Under the pieces are notes generated by a model, which was given only the letters and a program-made list of their open reading frames with translations, was not told where the DNA came from and searched no databases. DNA of 64,000 nucleotides from Halictus rubicundus. Lineage: Eukaryota > Arthropoda > Insecta > Hymenoptera > Halictidae. Shown here in pieces: positions 23,901 to 33,210 of this stretch; position 1 is the first letter of the stretch, and every line of letters starts with the position of its first letter. A program made the translations under genes and the position numbers. Location of the stretch: positions 6,619,822 through 6,683,821 of the forward strand of contig NC_135158.1 in assembly GCF_050948215.1 (NCBI RefSeq). Reading direction: 5' to 3'.

Positions 23901-25089
23901 TCGAACTCATTGCACGACACACTACGATCGTCGTCAGCAGGGAAGAGACCGGGCAGGTTGATACAGTGCAATTGTCTGGACAGAGATAATGGAACATCTT
24001 ATGGTGGCATTTACGTTTGTATATGTAGACGCGGACATAGGAAAGAGGAAGATTGAAAGAATATTTTAGCACGCTTACAGCGGCGTAACTTACGTAGCCG
24101 ATTCGAGGAAAAATTGCAAATATGAAAAATCCATCTGCCCCGGTCTTTACGTGCCTCATACTTGACTCTTTGAACCACTTATCACACGGCCGGCGAGCGA
24201 GTAAACACATTTTATTTTCCTAGACCCGAATTGCCGTCTCAGCCATTACTTTTTACGACTTTTCGATAATCCCGATTTCATCCGTGCTGCAAGCAATAAT
24301 AACATATTATCGTCTCAGTTTGCTAAAACGTCTTTAACCGTTGATTTTGCATGCTGTACTCACAGGACAAAGCACACTAACTTGTACACACGGTGCACCG
24401 GTATTAACCAGCGTATCTAATCTATCGTTGTGGGAGTCATTCTGCAAGGGAGCCTAAACGCGCTGACTATCTCGTCTGTCCACTTTCGTGTGGTCGTCAC
24501 CTGATGACAGGTGACTGGCAAAGTAGTGACAGTCGTCCGAGTGTGACAGGACAACTTTCATTAAATGTTCCGTGGAACGCAGGAACTTGAAACTCGAAAA
24601 CGTGCCTGATCACTTTTACACTTACTAAGGATACTAAGGATATCAAAATGTTCTCATGAAAATTGGAGATAATTTTGACTAGAAGATTTTTAACCCTTTG
24701 CCTTTCTGCAATGTTTTATTTGTATTTTTTTTTTAACGATTACAAGTAGAACGTACGTCAGAGAAGTTGGGTATTTCTCACGTATAGTGTTGTTTACAAG
24801 AATTAGTATTGTAGCACTGGTTTGAGACGATGTTTATACATCTGTAAATCGTATCACGATCTCTGTTGGATTAAATTAATATTGCTTTCGAAGGAAGGAA
24901 AGAAGAAGTTTTTATTGATTCTTGTAGTTTTGTATTCAGTGTGACGACTGCACGTAGAAATTAAAAGATTGTACGGTCTTAATTAGGAGTTGATACAACG
25001 TTTGTTATTGTTTTATTGCAGTAAGCACCACGAAGTTCCTGCAGAAGATAATGCTGGTCGTCGGCAAGTCGAAACCCGCTCAGGTTTAA
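5749..25089 (+). CDS. Y+L/LAT-type amino acid transporter (SLC7 light chain), whole gene
   Basis: Nine shared exons (5749-5994, 6663-6909, 17856-17981, 19550-19688, 21005-21128, 21798-21998, 22574-22648, 22892-23051, 23159-23251) join in frame with GT-AG junctions to one of two last exons, giving 494 or 492 residues. The product is an APC-superfamily, 12-helix plasma-membrane exchanger for large neutral or cationic amino acids. Visible family marks are GSGIF at residues 50-54 in the unwound first helix, YAELG in helix 2, RVQD before helix 5, YNGWN in helix 6, KNLPKAI, and ALSTFG.VNG in helix 8. Cys149 (FPDC) occupies the position that forms the disulphide with the CD98/4F2 heavy chain. The N terminus is short and hydrophilic. 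The nearest relatives known to me are human LAT2/y+LAT and the fly JhI-21/CG1607 group; the exact paralogue is not certain. The start at 5749 follows a splice acceptor at 5743 and gives the usual short cytosolic N terminus. Confidence 0.93.
5995..6662 (+). other. SLC7 intron 1
   Basis: GTACGT...CAG intron of 668 bp. It holds a (TTC)n microsatellite near 6007-6030 and CACGTG E-box cores near 6259 and 6307. Nothing coding was seen. Confidence 0.85.
6663..6909 (+). CDS. SLC7 transporter coding exon 2
   Basis: Encodes residues 83-164 plus one base of codon 165, from [10 protein letters not shown] to ILAACCI. It covers the rest of helix 2, helix 3 and the start of helix 4, and contains Cys149 in FPDC, the expected disulphide partner of the heavy chain. 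The acceptor is CAACAG and the donor GTGAGT. Confidence 0.92.
11420..12090. repeat. degenerate minisatellite, about 139-bp unit
   Basis: CCATGGATTAATTTAC recurs at 11518, 11657, 11796, 11952 and 12049, giving spacings of 139, 139, 156 and 97 bp. Within each unit a shorter motif of the form GATCAAA(C/T)TTTTTCCT(A/G)GG is itself repeated two to four times, which explains the length changes between units. It lies inside transporter intron 2. Confidence 0.85.
13239..13619. mobile_element. TTAA-type MITE, outer element of a nested pair
   Basis: The left end AACACTACACCTACC and the right end GGTAGGTTTAGTGTT are near-perfect inverted repeats 381 bp apart. The right end is followed by AA, giving TTAA. 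A GGTCAAAATGACC palindrome follows the left end. No transposase is present. The target and end sequence suggest a piggyBac-type element by inference. A second MITE has landed inside it. Confidence 0.6.
13319..13559. mobile_element. TTAA-type MITE, inner element
   Basis: The left end TTAACACTTTGAACGCCA pairs with the right end TGGCGTTCAACGTGTTAA across 241 bp, with TTAA at both ends as for piggyBac-type insertions. A 9-bp stem (CGTCAGCCA/TGGCTGACG) lies near the right end. No coding capacity. Confidence 0.65.
15713..16157. mobile_element. hAT-like MITE
   Basis: The left end CAGAGCTGCTCAACGATGCC and the reverse complement of the right end, CAGAGATACTCAGCGTTTGC, match at about 14 of 20 positions, and CAGAG starts are typical of hAT transposons. 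The outer eight bases share only GTCT, so a target duplication is weak or decayed. The body is GC-rich, has several GGGGG runs, and includes the perfect palindrome GTCACGTGAC at 15781-15790. No transposase is present. Confidence 0.45.
15781..15790. promoter_or_regulatory. GTCACGTGAC E-box palindrome
   Basis: A perfect 10-bp palindrome identical to the CLEAR-type E-box bound by MITF/TFE factors. It sits inside the hAT-like MITE in transporter intron 2. Activity is not shown by sequence alone. Confidence 0.4.
17330..17750. repeat. degenerate direct repeats in intron 2
   Basis: Related segments, such as GGA(C/T)CAATCGTCTTGGAAATT and its variants, occur near 17545 and 17697, with weaker relatives near 17335 and 17460. 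They look like an old, decayed tandem array and have no coding meaning. Confidence 0.35.
17856..17981 (+). CDS. SLC7 transporter coding exon 3
   Basis: Encodes the end of codon 165 and residues 166-206, [10 protein letters not shown] through YQLFA, then one base of codon 207. It covers the rest of helix 4, the conserved [14 protein letters not shown] loop and helix 5. The acceptor is TTCCAG and the donor GTAAGT. Confidence 0.92.
17982..19549 (+). other. SLC7 intron 3
   Basis: Intron of 1568 bp. A degenerate direct repeat of about 75 bp occurs near 18389 and again near 18571 (shared TTGGAAAACG and AACATTTT elements). No exon or transposon ends were recognised. Confidence 0.8.
19550..19688 (+). 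CDS. SLC7 transporter coding exon 4
   Basis: Encodes residues 208-252 with split codons at both ends, from [10 protein letters not shown] to IIEELKDPV. It holds the extracellular loop and helix 6 with the conserved YNGWNYLN sequence used in substrate binding in this family, followed by the EELKDP loop. The acceptor is CGCAG and the donor GTATGC. Confidence 0.92.
19689..21004 (+). other. SLC7 intron 4
   Basis: Intron of 1316 bp, A-rich around 20180-20540 with simple AAAATTCGAAAAT-like runs. Nothing coding was seen. Confidence 0.8.
21005..21128 (+). CDS. SLC7 transporter coding exon 5
   Basis: Completes Lys253 and encodes residues 254-294, [10 protein letters not shown] through GSEAVAV. It includes the conserved NLP(K/R)AI segment and helix 7 ([14 protein letters not shown]). 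The acceptor is ATTCTAG and the donor GTAAGT, in phase 0. Confidence 0.92.
21129..21797 (+). other. SLC7 intron 5
   Basis: Intron of 669 bp with ordinary AT-rich sequence. No repeat or exon was recognised. Confidence 0.8.
21798..21998 (+). CDS. SLC7 transporter coding exon 6
   Basis: Encodes residues 295-361, [10 protein letters not shown] through TPAVLCM. It carries helix 8 with [10 protein letters not shown] and the conserved [16 protein letters not shown] loop that precedes helix 9. Phase 0 at both ends; the acceptor is TCGCAG and the donor GTACGC. Confidence 0.92.
21999..22573 (+). other. SLC7 intron 6
   Basis: Intron of 575 bp. No coding or repeat feature was recognised. Confidence 0.8.
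22574..22648 (+). CDS. SLC7 transporter coding exon 7
   Basis: A 75-bp exon encoding residues 362-386, [10 protein letters not shown] through NYVGFATW. It spans helix 9 and the conserved [11 protein letters not shown] motif. Phase 0 at both ends; the donor is GTACGT. Confidence 0.92.
22892..23051 (+). CDS. SLC7 transporter coding exon 8
   Basis: Encodes residues 387-439 plus one base, [10 protein letters not shown] through ASPVET. It contains helix 10, the [15 protein letters not shown] loop (conserved RPIK) and helix 11. The acceptor is TTCACAG and the donor GTAACG. Confidence 0.92.
23159..23251 (+). CDS. SLC7 transporter coding exon 9 (last shared exon)
   Basis: Completes Gly440 and encodes residues 441-470, [10 protein letters not shown] through FFQKGV, then one base of codon 471. 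It holds helix 12 with the conserved PVYF motif. The G left in phase 1 can join either last exon, giving Gly471 or Val471. Confidence 0.92.
23252..23682 (+). other. SLC7 intron 9
   Basis: Intron of 431 bp between the last shared exon and the first alternative last exon. About half of it is a TTAA-type MITE (23294-23513). Confidence 0.8.
23294..23513. mobile_element. TTAA-type MITE beside the alternative last exons
   Basis: The ends TTAACACTAAACCCA and the reverse complement of its right end, TTAACATTAAATCCA, form inverted repeats 220 bp apart with TTAA at both ends. They match the end type of the outer MITE at 13239-13619. No coding capacity. It lies 43 bp after the exon 9 donor. Confidence 0.6.
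23683..23756 (+). CDS. SLC7 alternative last exon A
   Basis: After a CCCGCAG acceptor this 74-bp exon completes codon 471 as Gly and encodes 23 residues, [14 protein letters not shown] then PKTKVQNTL and TAA. It aligns closely with exon B (TKxLQK(L/I)M.VVG shared), so the two are tandem duplicates meant to be used alternatively. This choice gives a 494-residue protein. Confidence 0.85.
23757..25021 (+). other. 3' UTR of isoform A and intron before last exon B
   Basis: Non-coding. An ATTAAA near 24951-24963 is a possible poly(A) signal for isoform A. A perfect 8-bp stem with a 4-base loop, GTCACCTGATGACAGGTGAC, lies at 24496-24515 and contains two E-boxes. The segment ends in TTATTGCAG, the acceptor for exon B. 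Confidence 0.55.
25022..25089 (+). CDS. SLC7 alternative last exon B
   Basis: After a TTATTGCAG acceptor the exon completes codon 471 as Val and encodes 21 residues, [14 protein letters not shown] then KSKPAQV and TAA, giving a 492-residue protein. Its phase and its first fourteen residues match exon A (about nine identities), while the last residues differ, so the cytosolic C-terminal end is what changes. AATAAA at about 25390 is a candidate poly(A) signal. Confidence 0.85.
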
Positions 25090-26036
25090 CCGCAGTCAGA
25101 ACGTGTCTTCGGCCTCTTCAGACGGACGACTTCCGGTTCGAAGGAAACGAGAAATGGCGGATGGAAATTTTCAGGACGCTCGGAGAACGTTCCTATTGCA
25201 CGTCTATCAAAATGGATGTAAAAATATTTATTCAACCAGGATTGCGCTCGTCGATTTAATTCTAGGCTGGGCCTAAATTTTATCGTTAAATTTAAATCGT
25301 ATCTTTCATGAAATTCAAAGAAATCCTTCAGTGGGCTTTCCAAAATACAACAACTCGATCAACATATTTAATCTCCATTTTTACTGAACTAATAAATATA
25401 GCTCATTTGCGCTATTAAACTTTATTTAAATCTTCGAATAGTCACATCAAAACTGAATCAACATATTTAATATTAAAATTTATAAATTAAAATCAACTGT
25501 GCTGCTGGATTTTATTTAAATTATTAACCAGCATATTAAACCAGCACAAACAATGAAAATTAATAAGTCCATTTGAGGATGAAACACATTCATGTTATTT
25601 ATATCTACAGCAGACTGAGTTGCAATTTGCTGAATAGGCTGGGCCTACGTTGCACTCTGAATTTTAATGAAAATTTATCGATCGAGCCCTTTGATCGACG
25701 AGTCCAAAAACAGTGAACAATCAGTTCACTGTGAAATCAAGCGTACACATAATCATTTATTATCTGTAGTATACGAATATGTTTTCTTATTAGTAAGAAA
25801 ATTAGGTAACGCGTGTTCAAGATAAAAGTTGAATACGCAAAACGTTTAGATTAAGGCTAGTTTCGTGTAGAATAATTAAAAGTAGACTTTTTGGGCTTTG
25901 TCGATCAACTCGAGTTTAAAGTCTCAAATTTTATTTATTAGTCTGATCAAATGCAGACACAATTTCATCCGAATCATACGAATATGCAATTTGGGTATCG
26001 TTCTCCGAGCAAAGCGAGGACGTCCTGACAAGAGGC

Positions 26037-26900
26037 AGCCATATTGTAGCAGGACGTCCCGTAAGAACGCCTCGAAAGTTGCTCAACAATGTGTGCGCGT
26101 GTGTGCCACCAGATCTCGTTTTCTCCAGATGTCCTTCTCTGGGTGCGATGTCGAACAAGCTTTCAAGATATCCGCGGTGATGTATGACCAAAATGATTCC
26201 ACTGGAGGTGCAATATTACCGTCATCGATGACCAGAACTTTCCTTTTCCCGAAGGAAACTCGAATAGAAAAGTTAGAAACAGAGCAAGCTATCATTACAA
26301 TAAGACACGTAATATTCTCCTCCGCTGGATAAACTATTCCCACCTATCGCAATATGGCGGACATTCCCGACGGTGTTGTTTTCCTTCATCCTGCATTACA
26401 CACATCATTATTTTTGTTTTATCTCGACCCTCCCTTACTATCCATTACGCCTAGCTCGTAGGTCAGTTTCAATATATATTTTTTTTAATAGTAACCGATA
26501 ATTTATTATATTTGTTTAACTATCCGCCATCTTGGAACACCGAACAAGCGTCCTGCGATTTATGATCCCCGGGTTTCGATCGATCATTTTCGAAAATCGA
26601 GGACCGAAAAACGAAGGACGACAACGCTATCGTTACGCGCTGACATTTATTTGTCGAAGTCGCATAATAATAATAACAATAATATTGTATTTGCATTTAC
26701 TGCCACTGATGGCGGCGTGCGAGTGTACACTCGTACACGGTGGGTGTTCAGTGGTCTCAAAGATTCGAAGATGTATTAAACATTGCTCGAGATTTTAAAA
26801 GATAGTTTCATGAGTTTCGTGTGAATTTTATAATATTAGAGGAAAATGGCGGACTTTTTCTGTGTGTAGACATTGTCCGAGGAAAAAGGAAGCCATTTTG
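26037..26900. promoter_or_regulatory. cluster of YY1/Pho-like ATGGC(GG) motifs
   Basis: Five motifs in both orientations occur within 0.9 kb: CAGCCATATTG at 26037, CAATATGGCGGA at about 26350, CCGCCATCTTGG at 26524, GAAAATGGCGGA at about 26842, and AGCCATTTTG at 26891. The GCCAT core with flanking purines matches the known YY1/Pleiohomeotic site. The regulatory role is inferred. Confidence 0.35.
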
Positions 26901-28513
26901 TCGCTTCGGGATCTTTGTTAATAAACTGGGCGTCCTCGTGGATTCTGTATTTTGTTTGTTCAAGGTATTAAATACTAACAACGACGCAGAAAGTAGTAGA
27001 AATAGCGCGCGTTGTTAAGAATATTAATTTAACGAGGCAGTCTATTTATTTCGTTTTAGAAATTTATAAAATCGTACATTGTACTTGGGTCCATTTTGAA
27101 CCAGACGAATGTTCTACCTAAATTTTCTATCAGTCATTTGTTCAGAAAAGAAAAAGAAGAACAGGTTCAAAAATATGCAAATTTTGTTTCGAACATATGT
27201 TATTCAACGGATGCATGTAAATTTCTCTCGTCGATTGTAAATTGGGTAAGAAGATGGACTCGAAAGAAACAGGTTCGAGAATATGCAAATAGAAATTCAC
27301 AAATAAGAATTTGAATCGATGGCTGCCACGGACCATCGAGAACCTGCCTCGCAACTATAAAAACCGAAAAATACGTGCTGAAAATGATCCAATGTTATTT
27401 AATACGAACAAACAACGCACGCCCCAGCATGGAAGCCACTGTACCGCGTCCGACGAGCAACTTTTCCATTAACAAAAAAAGATCGCTGGTTCAAATCTCA
27501 TTCGCTGCGAACGGCGAATCTCGAACGTACAACCACAGAAGTGATTCTGGCTATTCAGGATGCGTTTAGATTTAACGTGCACGTTAACGGATTAATTAAA
27601 GAATTCATTAACGCGAGAGGCACTGTCTCTCTCACTCTCTCTCTTGAATGGATCGCAGACAAACTTACGAGCGTGCACATGAATGCGTGCATTTGCTATG
27701 TATAATTGTAAGGGAGTATATCTCGCGAGCATACTACTTGCGTCGTTCGAGGATTTAGATTTTTTATACTTTTTTAAGCCTAGATCCGTGGTAGACAGTT
27801 TTTGTAGCCGGTTCGTCCGTTCGAATCGTTTCATTTTCGTTCCCCGTTCTCTTATTTATCATTTCGCGTATTTTTGTACAAACTGTATGCGTGGTGTTGT
27901 ATGTGTTCATTTTTGTTTCTCCGGTGTGACGTTCTCTCTCTCCCCTTTAGTCCGTTGTATAGTTAATCTGTCCTTCGTTTGCCGCGTCTTATACTATACT
28001 GTATAGTATAAACAATAACGTCGAAGGATCTTCCTCGAAGTGTCACTTATCCTTGTTTCCTTTACGATTACGAGCTATCTAGGATAATTTTACTGGAGCG
28101 TATTATTTAGGGTAATCACGGAAATGCCACAGTTTCTATTTTGTATACGTTTACAAGCGCTTTTGAAACAATACGTATTTTGTTTACTGTAGATTAAAGG
28201 AACTATGAGTTTCAGTTTGTACACCTACTCGTCTTCATTGGCGGTGAATACTTTTAATTAATTATAGTTTCTTAATTGTAGTTTCTTTTAGTGGATAGAG
28301 TTCCTAACGGTGACTGCATCAGTTCTAAATTACTTGATTTCAGTCTTTCATTTGGAACTTGATATATTTTAAATTTTTCCTGTAGATCATCGACGTCCAA
28401 CTAAAAATGGAGATCCTTAGAACCTGGCAAGAGAAAGTTCAAGGAATTTATTTGCTTCGGTAGTTAAGATACACGCTTTTGCTTAGCACCGTAGAAGACG
28501 GTAACGATCTATA

Positions 28514-28686
28514 CAGTGAGTTCTCGATATATGTCAACAACACGGGTCATGTCAGCGTCGTATATCGTCTAGGACACATACACTAGCCGGCGTCCGAGGT
28601 CTCTCGAGGGTATACCCCGCGGTAGTTGGGATAGTCCCGCGACGTTTATCATCCAGGCCTTGGCGACATATATAGAGAAATCACTG
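28514..28686. mobile_element. MITE (CAGTGAGTTCTC family), copy 1
   Basis: The left end CAGTGAGTTCTCGATATATG and the reverse complement of the right end, CAGTGATTTCTCTATATATG, match at 18 of 20 positions. TA dinucleotides at 28512-28513 and 28687-28688 are the target duplication, which points to a mariner or pogo type element. A second, longer copy lies at 56853-57049; both share internal sequence, including TATACCCCGCGGTAGT. Confidence 0.8.
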
Positions 28687-30158
28687 TAGACTGTTTATAA
28701 TGTCACAGAGCTCGTAAGATTGTCCTGTCCGATTTTTATAAGCCATTTAGTTGAATTTCGCAACCGTCATCGCGCTTTCCATCGTTCAAGACTTAAGCTT
28801 TCTCTTCATCCACCATAATCTTTAATTCATAGTGATCGCACGTTCATTTTCGCAAGTCGTCGATTTCTGGAAACGACTGCCGACGCCACGGATCTTCTAG
28901 AAAAGAAGAATTAGTGTCGTCACGGATGCGTCGCGGGAAAATGTACTATTGTGCGAATGTAAACAATAATGCATTTCGGGCAATGTGAAATCGAACAGAA
29001 ATTTATTAAACGGTATCTAGACGCAGCTCCGAGCGGAAATCCGTGACGTCCGTGTCATGTTCGATTACCTGAAACAGAGAACGTCGAATTTGAATGAAAC
29101 TGAAATTTAATGAAATTTAAACGAATTATTGAAGCGCATAGTTCAAAAAATTGCAGGAGCATATCGGTAGTGAAACATTTTTCGGACCAACTATTTTCTA
29201 CAGGGTGTTCTCGAAACTGGAACATCGCTAAGATCGGAACAGATTAATGATTAGTAGCTTGCCAAGGTCATCCCTTCCCTTTGACAAACATAATTTAGCC
29301 TTCTGATAATTTCTCCAATTGTACACAACAATTGAGTAAAATAGAATTTAGCGTATTAGATTTATTACCAACATGATCTAAGAATAACGATGATTTGTAG
29401 TAGCGGGGGAGTGACCTTGGCATGTTGGTTCTTAATTGGCATTAAGAAACGTGTTGTTGTGCACATGGCTCTAAAAAACATTAATGGTTTAATGCATTGA
29501 GTTAGCCTCCGGCGATTCGTCAGAAGCATTTACATTTAGTTGAACAATATTTAATGATTTTTAAAAAGGAAATGAATTCATTGCTACCGGTTAAGAAAAT
29601 GGAAATAGAAGTTTAGACACGAATTTGGACTATAATCAATCAATTTTTGATCTCAACAAAAATTTCTCTATCAAAATGCAGACGCATCGCCGGAGCTATC
29701 GGTTGTTGCTATCGTTTCCGTCATTCCGCTTAGTAGTTTTTACCAAATACGTTTCGACCATCATGGATTTCCATCAAACATACGTCAGAGTGTCTGTCGG
29801 AGTTAAATCGATCCTTCGTAGCTCAGCATTCTATTTACAAAATGTTCATTTTTAATGGAACTTAAGAAATATTTAAGAATGAACATTGTCGACGTAGATT
29901 ACGTCAGCAATTTTACGGGCTGAAACACGCGGAAGCTCTTTTACAAATTCGATCTCTTTGCCGCACATTTTTATAATTGTCCCAACAAGAATATCGCAAT
30001 ATTCTTCATTCAGTTTTCAACCGATGCAGGTCGATCATTGGATATCGATCACTATATCAATTGATTAGTTTTAAGGTGAATAGAAAGTAAGAGGAAGAGA
30101 TTGAGAGGGGACAACCGCGCCAGGACTGACAGTAGAATTAGATAATCTTTCAAGTAAG

Positions 30159-30375
30159 TTAACACTTTGGCTACCGGAAGTCTGTTAATAACATTTTCAA
30201 TGACTATACCGCGTCTCGAAAATAATTTCCAATCATTTCTCTACAAATGACAATCTCGAAACAAGCAACGATTCAATTGTTACAGTAATTCGGTAACAAT
30301 TTATTGAAAAAATTCTCAGTCCATTTATTTATCTTTGAAGCGTTGAAAAGCAATCTCCGGTAGGTGAAGCGTTAG
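30159..30375. mobile_element. TTAA-type MITE, diverged
   Basis: The left end TTAACACTTTGGCTACCGGA pairs with the reverse complement of its right end, CTAACGCTTCACCTACCGGA, across about 217 bp. The right TTAA has mutated to TTAG. The body is AT-rich and resembles the other TTAA MITEs in the window. Confidence 0.45.
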
Positions 30376-31439
30376 TTCAAAGATCACATGGGAATCGACC
30401 AGCAGCCGATGGACACTCTGACACGCGTGACAATAAGTATCTACTAATTAATTAGTCGGAGAAACTAAGTAAGCGACGAACACGAGTGAAACCAGATATA
30501 CCGAATGCATTTTTGTAATCGATCTTTTTTTTTATGTTTCGGATCTGCGAAATATCAGCCTGTACTTGAAGGAGAAGGTTCTCCAAACACGAAAACCATC
30601 GAGCTATAGTTTGCTGTCTGTGCCATGACCCGTGGTTGCATCGTTTATGCTCGAACGCGCGAACTTTCGACGTTAGAATCGAAGAAGAGAAGAACGTTGT
30701 ATTATTTTTATATTGTATATATATGTATATATATATCAATAATATGACAGCGTACAATTTGTTCGACAGTGACACACGCATGATCGCTGACTTCGACGTC
30801 GAAGGAAACCCGGAAATTAGGAGCTAAGACTAGATAGACCGGAAATTGAAAGATTGTAAAGCGAGTCTGAATAGCAAAAATCCTGCAACCATCCCGTCAT
30901 GTGTGCGATTCAGAAAGAAGAAAAAAGAACAAACAAAACGGGCGCTTTCTTTTGGAACGTTTACGTGACGTTCGAGAAAGAAAATGGCGCGCATAAAGCA
31001 GTAGCTTAGGATCTAAGTCGGAGGAACAGAAACAGGAGGGTCTAAGGGACAAGCGAACTGTGACAATATATTCTATTGTATAAACGTTGTGTATTACTTC
31101 CGGAATCCTCTTTCTTGTCCCGTGAGATGCATTTCAGTAAATCAGCTTGCAATAAGAACGAACGCGGCGTTAACGAATGCTACCCTTCGAAGCCGAACAC
31201 TGGGAATTATTATAAACAATGAAGTTCAACGGCGAATCGGAATAGACAACTGTAAATATATAACGAAATAAAAGCAATGGATAAATTGTCGTTTCAGAGG
31301 CATTTGCGATTCAATAAAATCAATGTTGGAAGCAACAGTGAAATTTTTAAAGTTCAACCATCGAGAAATAAACGATGAGATGTTGGTTATACAGGCGTCT
31401 ATATTTGTATGTATAAACATATAAGTTATAAATACGTAC

Positions 31440-31515
31440 GGTTTATATATTTATAACTTATACACAAGATATATTTATATATATACATATACATATATGT
31501 ATATATATATATATA
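31440..31515. repeat. (TA)n-rich microsatellite
   Basis: An interrupted run of TATATA and TACATA units. It is simple sequence and probably length-variable. Confidence 0.8.
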
Positions 31516-32849
31516 CTCGTAATATTTATAACTTTGTCCACAGTAGTTGTACAACATACAGAGATTACAAAAGAAAAGAAGTTTCATTTGGCTTCGTCGG
31601 CGCATCAGGAACAAAAGATTTCTGCGTTTCCTTAGTCGAAGGAAGTAGAACGGAAGAGGAAAGGAAACGTCTATACATATATATAAACAAATTTTCCGAG
31701 GGCGATCTCGCTTAATACTTTTAGTGCGTCGAGTATTGAAAAGAGAGACGCGGGTCCTTCAAATAATTGGCAGTTTAAAAAAGTTTTGTAAATTCGATAT
31801 AAAAATAAAAACAAAAACCGTCTACGAAGATAACCCCATTCGAAATGGCGGCACGAACTAAATGTATTTAGGCGACAATTCTCGTTTACAGAAGCTTCGG
31901 AGCTTACTTAGCAGTAACGTTGCTCCTTTTGTCGTGTCGTTTGTACAAATATAAATAGAAAAAATATCGAACTTGGTTCTCGAGATTCACAATGTTTTCT
32001 CCGTCTCAACCGACGATCTCTCTTTCCACGTTCGATCGGGGAAATCTATCGAATCGTTTAATTCACGCGCAACCTACGAAACTTGAGATTTGAAACTGGC
32101 CTCGATCCGAGTAGGATTGCAGATCCCAGGTGCAAATAGCATTTGTAATAAAAAAGAAAGAAAAGAAGAAGAGGCTCGTTGAATCGACGATAATGGCTCG
32201 ATTCGGTTCGCGGTGTCCGCTTTCGTGGCGAAATCTCGTTCGAACGAGACGGAAGTTGAGTTCGATGAGAATTAAATGTAAACGTTTGTTCGAGGACCGT
32301 TCTTGTAAAATGGAATTCCAAAAGTTTTTATTTCAAATACTATTTTCACATCCACGTTCAATCGGCGCCGCGACTCTCTCCGCGACGCGTTAAATGCGTC
32401 GACACCTGGCTCCCGAGAGTCTTTCGCGATTAAAAAGAATTGTGGAAGAAGGTATGTAATATAAATACATTGATAATCTCACGCCGGCTCGTTCCAGTCA
32501 CCGAGGACATATTTTTCTGTGACACCGCACTCTTTCCATCCTTGCACCTATACAAACACGCATTTTCTACGTCCTAACTTGTCGCTTTCTGTTTTCGCGT
32601 TGCTAAGTTTACCGTTAATATTGTTACTATCATGAATGTATGTACAAAACAGAACGTTTACGTGCTTACGATTAGCTCGCCGCATAAATGCTTCGAGACC
32701 TCGAGGATCTTCGGTGTCCGAAGAGTCCTCTTACAATTGATAGTTCAAATAATTGCACAGGAATAAGTGAAATTGCTTCGTGTGCGAACAATCGTTCCTC
32801 GTACCTAAATATACATATAAATCGGTATTTTATTAAACCCCGCCATCCT

Positions 32850-33210
32850 CTTAATCGTAAGATTCATTTCAAGCTTACTTCATCAAAAAATTGCTCTTAA
32901 CATTTAAAATGGACAGACTTCGAAGAACAACTTCTTTTTGTTCTCCATCTGGTACCTTAAAAAGTTTCATTAGAATTTGATCATGCTTTACAATCGCAGT
33001 ATCGTAAGATTCATCTCAAGCTTACTATTTTTCAAAAATTGTATATAATGGTTTAAATGCAGGGCAGTTTTTTTGTCCCAGTAGATTTTTCTTCCCTTCC
33101 GGTACCTTAAAATTTCAATTTCCTTCTTTAAAGCTTCGCAATTGCTTAATTGTAAAATTTGTTCAGAGCTTACTATCCTAAAAAAACTGTTCTCGATGTT
33201 CGAACTAAGA
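32850..33210. repeat. degenerate tandem repeat, about 147-bp unit
   Basis: CGTAAGATTCAT.TCAAGCTTACT recurs at about 32856 and 33003, with a weaker copy (TGTAAAATTTGTTCAGAGCTT) at about 33151. A GGTACCTTAAAA motif also repeats once per unit. Roughly two and a half units are visible. Confidence 0.65.

Noticed and set aside
29198..29230. CTACAGGGTGTTCTCG resembling a MITE end
   Set aside because: No matching inverted end was found within a kilobase; at most a fragment.
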